A stretch of DNA of 64,000 nt from Selaginella moellendorffii (Eukaryota > Streptophyta > Lycopodiopsida > Selaginellales > Selaginellaceae): contig NW_003314285.1 in assembly GCF_000143415.4 (NCBI RefSeq), positions 655,469-719,468 on the forward strand, in the 5' to 3' direction. Made by a program: the position numbers and the translations under genes. Of this stretch, positions 45,708-57,265 are shown piece by piece (position 1 is the stretch's first letter; each line of letters begins with the position of its first letter). The notes beneath the pieces are model-generated. The model was not told where the DNA came from. It saw only the letters and a list, made by a program, of their open reading frames with translations, and did no database searches.

Positions 45708-48700
45708 GGAGGGAAAGAACCACGATCGATCGGAGCAAGTGGCGCTGGACAACGAGCTATTCTTGCGGAAGCTGCGGGATCGCATTGACAAGTAAGGGAT
45801 TGAAAGATCCATTCTTTCTCCCTTTTCTTGCCTGCTTGGAAAATCCTTCCCTCTTGATCTTGGAGACTCATCCCATTTCCAGTTTTCATCGTGAGCCTAC
45901 GATGTGCTTGGATCTTTCTCATTTCTTTCTTTCGATTGTTTTGGTTTTTTGTTTTGTTCTAGAGTGGAGATCAATCTACCCAAGATCGAAGTTCGCTTCC
46001 AGGATTGACATGTTGATGCTGATGTTTATGTTGGAGGCCGGGCTCTCCCCACGCTTTACAACTACACCATCAACACGATCGAAGTATGATAACCTGAGAA
46101 TCTTTCCTCTGCTCTTCCTTCTCCAAGTTGACTCTGTGTTTGATATCTTTGTCCTTGGCCGGAATTCCAGGAGCTCTTTGGATCGCTTCGGCTATCTCCT
46201 ACTAAGAAACGAGTGCTCACCATCCTTGACAACGTTACTGGCATCATCAAGCCGTGCAGGTGCTAACAATCCTTGTTAAAACATTTGCTTCTTCCCATTT
46301 TTCTGGATTGTTTTCCAGGCTGACTTTACTTCTGGGACCTCCCGGTTCGGGAAAGACAACTTTGTTAAAGGCACTATGCGGAAAGTTAGATCACGACCTC
46401 CGGGTAGTAGTATTTTTTTTGGTTCTTTTGGATATTTGTTGGACACACAAGCTTTTCAGGTCTCAGGGAACGTTACATACAATGGATGCGAGTTTAGCGA
46501 GTTTGTGCCACACAGGACGTCGGGATATATCAGCCAGACTGACCTTCACACCCCGGAGCTTACTGTCCGAGAGACCCTGGACTTTTCTTGTCGGTGTCAA
46601 GGTGTTGGATCACGATATGGTAAGATTGATGTTGGACGAGCTTGACACTGACGAGCTCTTTTGTTTGCTCTTTAGATATGCTTGTGGAGCTCTGTAGACG
46701 TGAGAAGGCTGCTGGAATCAAACCAGACCCTGATATTGACGCTTTTATGAAGGTCAGAGCTGAGAGCTGAGAATTTTTATCGTGATTATAGTTCTTCTAA
46801 TGTCGGATTTATTAATTCTCTTTTGTGTCAGGCTTTGGCTTTGGAAGGACAGGAACGAAACATTCGGACGGACTACGTTTTCAAGGTAAAGTTCCTGATC
46901 TATATACTATGTCGTCACATTTTTAAGTTTTATGCCCGGGGCCACAGGTTTTAGGACTCGACATATGTGCTGACACGCTAGTGGGCGATCAAATGCGTCG
47001 CGGAATATCTGGTGGGCAGAAGAAACGGCTTACAACAGGTAAGTAAAAGTCTCTCAAGAAAGTTCTAAGCAGTACTGACTTCGTTTACTCTGTCAGGCGA
47101 AGTTCTTGTTGGACCAGCAAAAGCTTTGTTCATGGATGAGATCTCGACAGGCCTAGACAGCTCCACTACGTACCAAATTGTCAAGCATTTGAGGCAAACT
47201 GTGCACAATGCCGACTACACCATCATTGTCTCGCTTCTCCAGCCGGCTCCAGAGGTTTACAATCTCTTCGACGATCTTATATTGCTTGCCGAGGGCCGTA
47301 TAATCTATCAAGGATCCTGCAACATGATTCTCGATTTCTTTTATTCGCTGGGATTCAAGTGTCCTGAAAGAAAAGGTGTGGCAGACTTTCTCCAAGAGGT
47401 AAATTCGTAGAAAAAGAAAGGAACAAGATCTCATAATTGCTCTTAATGTCAGGTGATATCAAAAAAGGACCAGGAACAGTACTGGATGGATTCAAGTCGA
47501 GAGTATAGATATGTTTCTGTGGAAGACTTCGCGCTAGCTTTCTCAAGGCATCATATTGGCCAGGATCTAGCGAGAGAACTCAAAGTGCCGTACGACAAGT
47601 CCAAGAGCAATCCTGCTGCTTTGGTGACAAAGCAATATGGGTCAACCAGCTGGAACATCTTTCAAGCATGCTTTGCGAAAGAAGTTCTTCTCATGAAACG
47701 CAATGCTTTCATCTATGCTTTTAAAACCACACTGGTTTCTTCTCTTTTCTACTCGATCGTTGTCATCACGTTTAATGGTTTTGCGGAGCTCGCAATGACC
47801 ATTAACAGGTTACCAATATTTTACAAGCAACGGAACTTGCTCTATCCGTCTTGGGCATTTTCCGTTCCGGCTTGGATCATGAGAATGACCTTCTCGCTGC
47901 TTGAGACTGCGATTTGGGTGTTCCTAACTTACTGGGTCATCGGCTATGCTCCAGAGGTTGGAAGGTAAGAACTTATGTTTCCTCTTGAGCATTATCTTTC
48001 CCTGAGTGGTTGAAAACATGTAGATTCTTTCGCCAGTTTTTGCTGCTCTTCACGCTTCACAACATGGCAATGTCTGGATTTCGTTTCATGGCATCTTTGG
48101 GAAGAACTATGCTCGTTGCAAATACTTTTGGTTCCTTTTCGCTGGTACTCGTCTTCGTTCTTGGTGGTTTTGTCATCTCTCGAAGTAAGTTGAAAACAAA
48201 CCTTTTTTTCTTATGGACACTAAAGTTTGGTATAGATTCTATTCATCGGTGGTGGATCTGGGCTTATTGGTCATCGCCTCTGATGTACGCACAAAACGCT
48301 ATTGCCGTTAATGAGTTCACGGCCCCAAGATGGCGAGTGGTAAAATCTTCACCATTCTTTCTTTTTTAATCTCTTACTCTATGAATTTCTACTGCAGCTT
48401 GCACCAAATTCCACCGAAAGTGTCGGTACAATTGTGCTCAAGGCTCGAGGGATTTTTCCAGATCCTTCTTGGTTTTGGATTGGAATTGGCGCCCTTGTCG
48501 GGTTTGCGATTTTCTTTAACATCTTTTTCACTATAGCGTTAACGGTTCTCAAGCGTAAGATTATCGTCCTTTACTTTCAAGTAGCTCAACTTCTGGTTTC
48601 ACAGCTTTTGGAAAACCATGGGTGATTCTTTCTGAGGAAACATTGAACGAGAAACACAAAACCAAGACCGGACAAGCTGTAAACTCTAGCTCTCAGAAGG

Positions 48701-51133
48701 AGTCATCCCAGAGTTCTAGAAAATCATTTGGTTTTCCTTCAAATGGTATTGTTCTCAAATTGATTTCCATATTCAAAGTCTGCCATTATTTCCTCAGGGG
48801 ACCCCGAATCTGGAGATGTAAAAACAGGCATGGTGCTACCTTTCCAGCCACTGTCCATAGCTTTCCACAAAGTCAGCTACTTTGTTGACATGCCTAAGGT
48901 CGGTTTTATCTTCATGTTTAAAATCCTCACTGACAGGCTTGGTTTTGTAACTTCGCAGGAGATGAAAGCACAAGGAGAAACTCTGGACAGGCTTCAGCTT
49001 CTCAAGGAGGTGAGCGGGGCTTTCAGGCCTGGAGTTCTCACAGCACTAGTTGGCGTAAGTGGAGCGGGCAAGACGACTCTAATGGATGTGCTTGCCGGTC
49101 GTAAGACTGGTGGCTACATCGAAGGCGAAATTAGCATCAATGGCTATCCAAAGAAGCAAGACACTTTTGCTCGAATCTCCGGCTACTGCGAGCAGACTGA
49201 TATCCATTCTCCAAATGTGACAGTTGAAGAATCTCTCATTTTCTCGTCATGGTTGCGGCTTCCGAAAGAAGTTGACAAACAAACGAGACTGGTAATCCTT
49301 GCGAAACTTGTTAGCTCTCTCCTTGTTCTAAAAGCTTGTGTCTTCGATTTCGTTTTGTTGTAACAGATGTTTGTGAAGGAGGTGATGTCTCTTGTGGAAC
49401 TCACGCCTCTCAGAAACGCTCTTGTTGGTCTCCCTGGAGTGAGTGGACTCTCGGTGGAGCAAAGGAAGAGGCTGACTATTGCCGTGGAGCTTGTTTCGAA
49501 TCCTTCCATCATTTTTATGGACGAGCCAACTTCGGGACTTGACGCTCGTGCTGCAGCCATTGTGATGAGAACTGTTCGTAACACTGTGGACACGGGAAGA
49601 ACAGTGGTATGCACCATTCACCAGCCTAGCATCGACATATTTGAGTCTTTTGACGAGGTATATAAATATCATACATCTCTGATCTTGCGGGAGTTCATGG
49701 TTGGATTTCACAGCTATTATTGATGAAACGAGGTGGTCAAGTGATCTATGCAGGACCTCTCGGTAGACACTCCCACCATCTTATAGAATTCTTCCAGGTA
49801 CGTTAATGAAACGCTGGGTATCATATGTAATGATACATGTTTCGTGTTTTTCTCAGGCCGTGGAAGGTGTTCCAGCTATTGAAGATGGAAGTAACCCAGC
49901 AACCTGGATGCTCGGTGTCACTGCTGAGGAGGTCGAAGTCAGACTTGGAATCGATTTCGCAAAGTACTACGAACAATCTTCTCTGTACAAGTAAGTCACC
50001 ACTTCTCTTGATATGGTTTTGATTCCAGCTTTATCACCAGGCAAAACGATGCTCTTGTGAAGAGACTGAGCAAGCCAATGCCAGACTCGAGCGACCTCCA
50101 CTTTCCAACCAAATACTCTCAGTCATTCTATATCCAATGCAAGGCTTGCTTCTGGAAGCAATATCGTTCTTATTGGAAGAATCCTCATTACAACGTGGTT
50201 TGCTACTTCTTCACTGCAATATGCGCTCTACTATTTGGAACGATCTTCTGGCGAGAAGGGAAAAATATGTAAGGAAATCTCTTTCACATTCCAAAGCTCA
50301 CTAGAGTTCTTGTATGATCAGACGAACAGAGCAAGAGCTGTTTAACGTGTTGGGATCGATGTACGCTGCTTGCCTGTTTCTCGGAATTAACAACTCCACC
50401 GCAGCTCAACCTGTTGTTGGTGTCGAGAGGACTGTATTCTATCGAGAACGGGCAGCAGGGATGTATTCAGCAATTCCATACGCTTTAGCACAGGTTTGTC
50501 ACACATATTCAAACTAAGCTCGTGGTTTATGCAAAGTTACCGCAGGTAGCAATCGAGATTCCTTATGTCTTCATCCAAACTGCGATCTATCTTATCATAG
50601 TTTACTCCACAATCGCATACGAGTGGTCGCCAGATAAATTCTTTTGGTTCTTCTTCTTCATGTATTCCACATTCTTATACTTCACCTTCCATGGGATGAT
50701 GGTGGTGTCTTTCACGCGGAACTATCAGCTGGCAGCAGTGGTTTCATTTGCATTCTTTGGTTTTTGGAATCTCTTCTCGGGGTTTTTTATCCCGGGTCCA
50801 GTAAGTTGGCTGATTGCCTCCTGCTATAACTGAGTTTTCATCTCGTTTTTGTTGTTTGTGTAGAAAATCTCGATATGGTGGAGATGGTATTACTATGCTA
50901 ACCCACTTGCGTGGACGCTCAATGGTCTCATAACTTCACAACTCGGGGACAAACGAACAGTGATGGATGTTCCTGGCAAAGGCCAACAAATTGTGCGAGA
51001 TTACATCAAGCACAGATTTGGTTTCCATAATGATAGATTGGGCGAAGTTGCTGCTGTCCATATACTGTTTGTATTGGTGTTAGCGCTTACTTTCGCCTTT
51101 AGCATCAAATATTTTAACTTTCAGAAGAGATAA
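45706..51133 (+). pseudogene. full-size ABCG (PDR-type) transporter, disabled
   Basis: About 22 exons separated by 45-130 bp GT..AG introns, reverse-topology ABC-TMD-ABC-TMD. NBD1: [18 protein letters not shown] near 46340, signature [13 protein letters not shown] near 47010, Walker [14 protein letters not shown] near 47130. NBD2: [20 protein letters not shown] near 49050, [13 protein letters not shown] near 49460, [15 protein letters not shown] near 49510. TMD2 has [20 protein letters not shown] and ends SIKYFNFQKR with stop at 51131-51133. Known members export terpenoids, wax precursors, hormones or defence compounds from the plasma membrane; the substrate is not readable. Lesions: first exon inverted, TGA at 46006-46008 where Leu is conserved (QD-stop-HVDADVYVGG), and about 28 residues missing at the first helix of TMD1. 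All other exons stay open, so loss of function is recent or the stop is an assembly error. Confidence 0.88.
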
Positions 51134-52189
51134 TTACCAAAACTAAACCTTTGAAAGATAAACCTTTAACAGACGCACCTTAGAATATGGATATACAGGT
51201 TGCAATTTGACCTTCGTGTTCTTCTCGCCTGTGGCGATTCCATGCTTACATGTTGGCTCAAAAACAAAAATAGAAACTTGGTGTACAAAGGTGCTGCTCA
51301 AAAAAAAAGAAGGTAGTAAGAGGTGATTAGTTCATTCTTTATGCTCAAGCTAACAATATACGTAGTGATTTGACAACCTAGCAGAAACTAAAAAAGTAAA
51401 ATGAACTAAATATATTAAATTACCTAGTATAAAATTTTATTTAATATAAATATTTAAAATCAAGGTCTAAAAGAAGAAATAATTTGCTGCACATTCCATG
51501 TAGCAACACTTAGTACTGTTATTCTTATATAAATACAAAATTAATCTAAATGAATAACAACTGTTAGATGGTAGAATATCCTAGAATATTCAAATATATT
51601 CTAGGTATATCCACTACCATCTCCCTCCCTCTACGGGTTGTCTTAAGCAAATCAAAAATATTATCTTACAGTTGGTTCTAAAGGTTTGTTAAAATTAAAA
51701 TTTTGATAATTATAATTTTAATAATTTTATACTTATTATCATAAACAAATTATTATCTAACATTTTGACAAGATTAGTATTTTGAATTCACATGATATAG
51801 CATAAATAGTTACAACCTGTCATAAGTTAACAAATAAATTAGAATTTGGACTGATAAAATATTTACAATATTAATTTGATTATTAAAGTTAACAAAAATT
51901 TATTAGGCAAAGAACTTTCTAAAGTTGGAATATGATAAATTGTTTAAAAATATTATAAATAATATTTTTAATAAAATGCATATAAAAATTTTAAATTACT
52001 CTGAACATGAAAAAATATTTTATGCAGTATAAATTTATTAAATCATAGATCTTTATTTACAAGACTATTATATAGTTACTTCTAGTTATTTATATTTTTC
52101 TTGTTACGTTTATTTAAATAGTCTTTATCTTACTAAATACTAATAATTTTTAATTTATTCACATAGAAAGAATATTATAATAGAAACAA
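51134..52189. other. AT-rich intergenic DNA, no gene seen
   Basis: After the ABCG stop codon the sequence falls quickly to very low GC. Poly-A runs near 51300 and TTTAAA/ATATTA words dominate. No motif is recognised before the lectin-like fragment at 52190. Confidence 0.5.
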
Positions 52190-52320
52190 AGCTTAATATT
52201 AATTTAATTTGGGAGATAAATATATTCATAAGTAAAGTTTATAATTGTAATTTAGTTTTATACCTTGGTAAAACAACTTTATCAGTTACTCATACACACT
52301 ATTTAGAAAACATTTGTTAA
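52190..52320 (+). pseudogene. AT-rich fragment of a bulb-type lectin domain, second copy
   Basis: Reads IWEINIF then YNCNLVLYLGKTTL, which aligns by eye with 22720-22880 (IWEIKISS then DDNLVLYHGKNILW). It shares the flanking AATTTGGGAGATAAA-like text with that copy, so both were spread as part of one AT-rich repeat. Confidence 0.5.
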
Positions 52321-52472
52321 TTATCAATATTATTTTCTATAAAATATATCTATAATTTTTTTTATGAAACTAAATTTTAAATTATGATTTTTTGTTCAAC
52401 AAACAATAAGAAAATTTAATTAATAAATATTTATTTAGGAAAAATATAAATTTTAAATACATATTGTAAGAT

Positions 52473-52474
52473 CC

Positions 52475-52502
<28 letters not shown>
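52473..52502. repeat. (TA)n microsatellite
   Basis: About 14 TA dinucleotides, followed by ACATACAC. A similar TA/CA run occurs at 30464-30490. Confidence 0.85.
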
Positions 52503-52504
<2 letters not shown>

Positions 52505-52505
<1 letters not shown>

Positions 52506-52610
52506 CACTATTGTTAGAATAGTGTGATTTGGTAGCTATTGGATTGGAACCACTCACTCCTGTATATAAGTTAAAATTTTGGGTTATTAAATTTGTATAT
52601 TTTTATATTC
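52505..52610 (+). repeat. AT-rich dispersed repeat E, copy 4
   Basis: Has TTTGGTAGCTATTGGATTG, CACTCCTGTATATAAGTT and GGGTTATTAAATTTGTATAT, in the order of copy 1. Directly followed by the LRR gene fragment at 52620. Confidence 0.6.
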
Positions 52611-52619
52611 ATGGATGAA

Positions 52620-52850
52620 CTATTCTTGAGAACTAGTAACACCAAATTTTTGTTAGTAAATACATTTTAATTATTGATTTAGTTTCTTGTCCTCCAGTGA
52701 CTATTAGAGAATTTGTCATACTAACATTTGGCATTAAATAGTACTTGCTTCATAAGATTTAAGGAATAAGTTAAGATGAAAAATCATTTGTCCTCTTTCA
52801 ACTGTCTTCTTATCAATGCTAATCTTTACTCAATATATAAAATGTTTACA
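52620..52850 (+). pseudogene. fragment of LRR gene promoter and first codons (copy 2)
   Basis: Same fragment as 26490-26750, with the same start (GAACTATTCTTGAGAACTAG), the start-codon region TTAAGATGAAAAATCATTTG and the same foreign continuation CTTTACTCAATATATAAAAT. The parent is the sequence at 14055-14310. Confidence 0.75.
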
Positions 52851-55555
52851 ATAACTTAAAACTAAGTCTGTATTGGTAATGAACCTTTGCCATCCATGCC
52901 CATAGTATATACTTCTTGAATCTGCTGTTTTTCCAGAGGCTAAGATCAACGACTGTGGCATTTGCCTCTACAACAAAACAAAACAGCCAATCATGGAGTA
53001 GAGAGCTGGAGTTCCATGAGGAGCAAATTCTTGACATCATTCATGCACTCCCCGGTCTTTTATTTTTGACGATTTACCAAGGGCAATTTACCAATTGTAG
53101 CATTTGAAGAATGTCTTTTTCTGGCTCTAAGTACCCGACCTCACCACTTCCGACCTTTGTGCCTGTGCACGTCGTGCTTGAACATATGCACTGTGTGCTT
53201 CAGCACACTTGTTATCCCACCAGGAGCTGGTTGGTAGACTTTTTCCTCTGTACCACTGCGGCTGCCGATGCGAGGGCATGAGTATGCTCGCTGTTCCGGG
53301 CGAGTAAAAGATGTCAGCAATTCCCAGTGTGCATGAAGAATTCTGTGAAAGGCTTGAAGTTGGCCAGAGTCCCACTTTCCGATTAACGGTTCACATTGCA
53401 TATGGTAGTTCTTTTTGTGTGTTGTGTGGGAAAGAGGCATTTTGAGTGCAATTACACGGTGGTTCGACTTTGCTTGCTAGTCTGTGTCATCTATTACAGC
53501 GGCTGTTCTTTCTGGGCACAAAATGTAGTCCACCGTGCTGCTGCTCCCCTGTGAGCGGAGGATTCACAAGTAAATCCTGGTTCCATTGAGAATAAGTAGA
53601 TTGATCGTTTAGTTTCTGTGCATAGAGCCGATCCCGTTGTGTGGCCCTGTCCATCACTTGGAGGCAATCGTCCTGAAGGTAAGCTAGGCCAATGGGAAAT
53701 CACCCATGACTACAAGATAAGCATAGAACTATAGACTAGTCTCCATTGTGTTTTGGCACAAAGAGAACTACCTTTTGGGAGACACTCTTGCTGTTTAAGC
53801 AATGAGCGACTGCCCACTAGAGTTTGTGGAGACCTAAGAGTTCTGGGATTTCTCCAACCGTTGAAGTGAGTATGTGAATGACAAAATGGAGAGGGTGGCC
53901 CAGTCGCCACTTTCTTGCCATTGGCATCAAGCTAGACAATCATATCTTGGCAACCAGTTTTTCTTGCTACTTTCCTCCAACCTGGGTACATGCTCAGGCA
54001 ACATCATTTGGCAATCTAGCAAGTGCAACCCAGCCCTTATACCTGTGCTCCATATTAAGCTGATGACTGCTGCTGGAACTTCACGCTCTTTCTTCCTAAG
54101 AATAACGCCCTCCTGGCAATGAAAGAACTACGGAGACGTCTCTCAAGCTTCAATTTCTTGTGGAGAAAGAGGAGCATGAAAATGTGGATCCAGATACCAT
54201 ATATTGCAGCTCTCGTCACAGTCGTACAAATGGATCAATGCCTCTCACAGTTAGTCATGGTAATAAGGTCTTCAAGGTCCAACTGACTAACAGGATGTTT
54301 CAAGCGGGGTTGGCATTTTTGAGATAATTACAACGACCTCCAGCAGCAAAAGTGATAATCTCATCGGAGATTTGACATGTTCGAGGCGTTTGGTGTATTT
54401 CTGAACAAAGCCAAAGAAAATCAGCCCAGTCATCCCTCATATGATCCTCTGCAGCACCCATGAGAGTGGAACAACAGTGGTATTGATCCCCCACTAATTT
54501 TGCCCCATAAAATAAGTTATAATTTTGATATTGGGTCAAATACCTGTTGGCCTTATACTTATCAACTTATAAGTGGTCCTGATCAGTTTTTTGAAACTTA
54601 TCTCCCTGAAGGGAATAGTTTGCATTCGAATGACAATGGAATCAATTTGTGACCTTAAATTATATGATAAAAATTATTTACCAAAAAAAAGTAATATGGG
54701 AAAGTACTAACTGCTATTTGCAAATAAAATCAAGCGGAAGAAAAAGTCCCCACCAGTTCCTTCTCGCACGGTGAAGGAAGGCCGTGTGGCCTTTGTGTTG
54801 GAAGATGAACGAACCTTCCGACCACGCAGCCAGCAAATCGTTATAAAATTTGAAGTAAACCAAGAACGAGGGCGTTGCTTGGATTTGGAGTCGGATTGAA
54901 CTTGTGGAAAAGCAATCTGGCAAACCAGAGAGCTGGGTCTACATCTGCTGAGACATAGTAGTTCGTCAAGTGGATTGAACGAAAATAGCTCAGATGCCTT
55001 GGGTTGTGGCTGTGGACCCACGGCTCTCGTAGAACTTTGTATCCAAAGAGCTTGGTCCATTCTGCTCCATTCATAGTAGCAGCAGCATGTGCAAGCCATT
55101 CCTCGGGAGTAGGCATCTCAGGCTGGATGGTTGTGTTGCTCGTCATGGATTTGTTTTCCATGGACATTGGGCGTGAGCGGTGATGGGGTGATCTGGAGTG
55201 ATTGGAGGCAAGCGGGAGCGCGAGTTAGAGTGACGGTGTGATCCCAGAGGTGACCTCGAGCCATGACGGCGAAATTCCATGAGGTATGGTCTTGAGTGGC
55301 ATGTAAGCGCCCTTCCTCGATATGGCATGTAGTGCTGGTGTTCTCTCCCACGTTGTTGCGCAGTTTTGGAGTACTGCACTTGCGCTGGGATGCTTGCATT
55401 GGTGACATTAATTGAGATGGGAAGGCGTGCAGGACTGTTTGCACATGAGACGGATTGGGCAGCACGGTGGCACCACGCTGGGAGATTGTGCTGATGGAAG
55501 AGGCACTATTGTGGTGAATTGAAAGAAAAAGAAAAAGGAAAAAGGAAGAGGCGCA
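52851..55555. other. repeat-like DNA with scattered short frames, no firm gene
   Basis: On the minus strand 53127-53900 there are several protein-like stretches in changing frames, among them FPIGLAYLQDDCLQVMDRAT, VDYILCPERTAAVIDD, and NHRVIALKMPLSHTT. These vaguely resemble the endonuclease of a LINE (terminal SDHxPI box), not enough for a call. The minus strand at 55143-55379 has an Arg-Ser-rich stretch (GSRSPLGSHRHSNSRSR) in one frame. No intact gene can be defended. Confidence 0.4.
54841..55167 (-). CDS. hypothetical 108-residue reading frame
   Basis: Begins at ATG (MSMENKSMTSNTTIQPE) and contains PTPEEWLAHAAATM and GYKVLREPWVHSHNP, which look protein-like. No family is recognised. It may be an exon or a retroelement gag fragment, since neighbouring frames also look partly coding. 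Reported at low confidence for its balanced composition only. Confidence 0.25.
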   Translation of the reverse strand: MSMENKSMTSNTTIQPEMPTPEEWLAHAAATMNGAEWTKLFGYKVLREPWVHSHNPRHLSYFRSIHLTNYYVSADVDPALWFARLLFHKFNPTPNPSNALVLGLLQIL

Positions 55556-57163
55556 TCTTGGCAACTTGCCGCAGCATTCCAGATCGCGGGAGAAGATCAA
55601 TAACGCACTCGTAGCGATCTCCTGTCCAGTCCATTTCTACGGAGCCGTGACGACACCATCGAGCAGCAACCCGGCATCGCTACAAGCCGATAGGACGCTC
55701 TTGAAAGTCACGTGGTCCATGGATCTGGATCGCGCTAAACAGCTCCACTGCTTCTCCGACCTTGTCCGGATTCCTCTCAAAAAGTGCTCTCGCGGTGGAG
55801 AGCCTTCCATAGAGGCTCACCAGTGCAGTGGCGAGGAACGCATCTGGCTCCACTCCAGCGGCAACTATATCATAGTGGATGATCCTGCCGAGCTCAAACC
55901 AGTGGAGCGTTGTGCACGCGTCGATGGCGGTCGAGAACGTGACCTCGTTGGGAGTGGGGAGTTATCCCTTCCAAATTCATGGACTTGAATTGCTGGAGAG
56001 CCTCCGCCGGATTTCCAAGCTGTGCGAATGCTGCCATCATCGAGTTCCAAGTCACAAGGTTTCGCTGCGGCATCTTATCGAAGACGAAGAAGCGAGCGTC
56101 CTCCACGGCAAAGCAGTACCGTCCAGGTGACCACAGTTCTCTCCGGAATCATCGTGAAAAGCAAGCTCGAGTAGGAGGCATCGCTGAGTTGGGCGCGGCT
56201 GAGTTGGTCAGCTATGCTGCGGCATCCTTGCGAAGGCGCTATCAGCGAGATCCATTCGTCCAGCCTTGGCATAAGCTCCTAGCATGATGTTTCCAGAGAC
56301 TATGTCTCGTCCTGGCGGCATGCTCGCAAACAAGCTCTCGGCGTCTTTGAGCTGCTTGGAAGCCACGTTCCATGAAACTATATCTCGCTCCAGCACGAGC
56401 TCAAACATCTTTGCTACGTTTCCAGCTTTAGCTAGAGCCTGCGTTGCCGAGTTCCACGATTCGGCAGTTCTTCCAGGGATTTTGTCGAAAAGACTGCTAC
56501 ATTGACGTGAATTCCCACACCGGGCATATGCCGAGATCATTAAGTTCCAGGTGATGGTGCTTCGATCTGGCATGTTTTCGAAGTATACGTTTGCGTTACC
56601 AGTGTTACCACTGTATACGTAGCCTGATCTTATGGTTGTCCAGGTCAGAACGTTGTAGAACGGCATTCTTTGCAGCAAAAGTTTTACGTCCTCAAGTTCT
56701 TCATTTTGCGTAAGCGCTGACAACATTGCATTCCATGCTGCCACGTCTCGGTTCTTTGTAGCATGAAAGATTTGTTTTGCATCACTGGTATTTCCCTATT
56801 TCCCGTATGTTATCATCATAGTTGTGGAAGAAGGAAGGCTGCTTTCGGGGAGAAGATCAAACAAGCCCCTAGCCTCCTCCTTTCACTGCGATCGTGGTGC
56901 TCTAAGTTACCAGCGCGTGCTGAGCCATCTTTCTGAAGATTATATCCGGCAAGTTTTAGCTGTGAATGTAAGCCGCTAGTAGATAGTTCCAGCTGCTGTG
57001 CAATCGAATCGAAGGCCAGTGTGGCAGCCCCGCAGCTTCCATACATTTGGACGAGGAGGTTGCCCATGTAAGTCTCCGGATGGAAGTCATGAGTCTTGAG
57101 CTTCTCCTGACCTTTCCTGTCTCTGAGTAGCGCCTTTGTTCTGCTGCAGGAGGCCCTCTCCAT
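55556..57163 (-). pseudogene. decayed copy of the E-type PPR gene at 17700-19730
   Basis: Starts at 57163 with MERAS and shares long stretches with the intact gene: ETYMGNLLVQMYGSCGA, YNVLTWTTIRSGYVYSGNTG, ITWNLMISAYARCGNS, DLADSAFARMPQHS, EDARFFVFDKMPQRNLVTWN. At least ten deletions of a few to about 100 bases, several out of frame, and an early stop region near 56800 break it. It ends at 55556 inside the E-motif coding part. The copy extends upstream into the lectin pseudogene, mirroring 19812-19930. Confidence 0.9.
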
Positions 57164-57265
57164 TAGAAACCATCATTCAGGGCACAAAATTTTCACTATA
57201 GTTAACAAATTATTGATGTACAAAACTAACTCAATTATGGCTTTTGCCACAATAGCAACATTGAT

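Noticed and set aside
45348-45812. The full 154-codon minus-strand frame as a separate gene
   Set aside because: Only the part from 45707 to about 45600 matches a known family (ABCG N-terminus). The rest is frameshifted or reads the neighbouring exon backwards.
53127-53900. LINE endonuclease
   Set aside because: The VDYIL and NHRVIAL stretches are in different frames, and the catalytic GDFN and SDH residues are not convincingly present.
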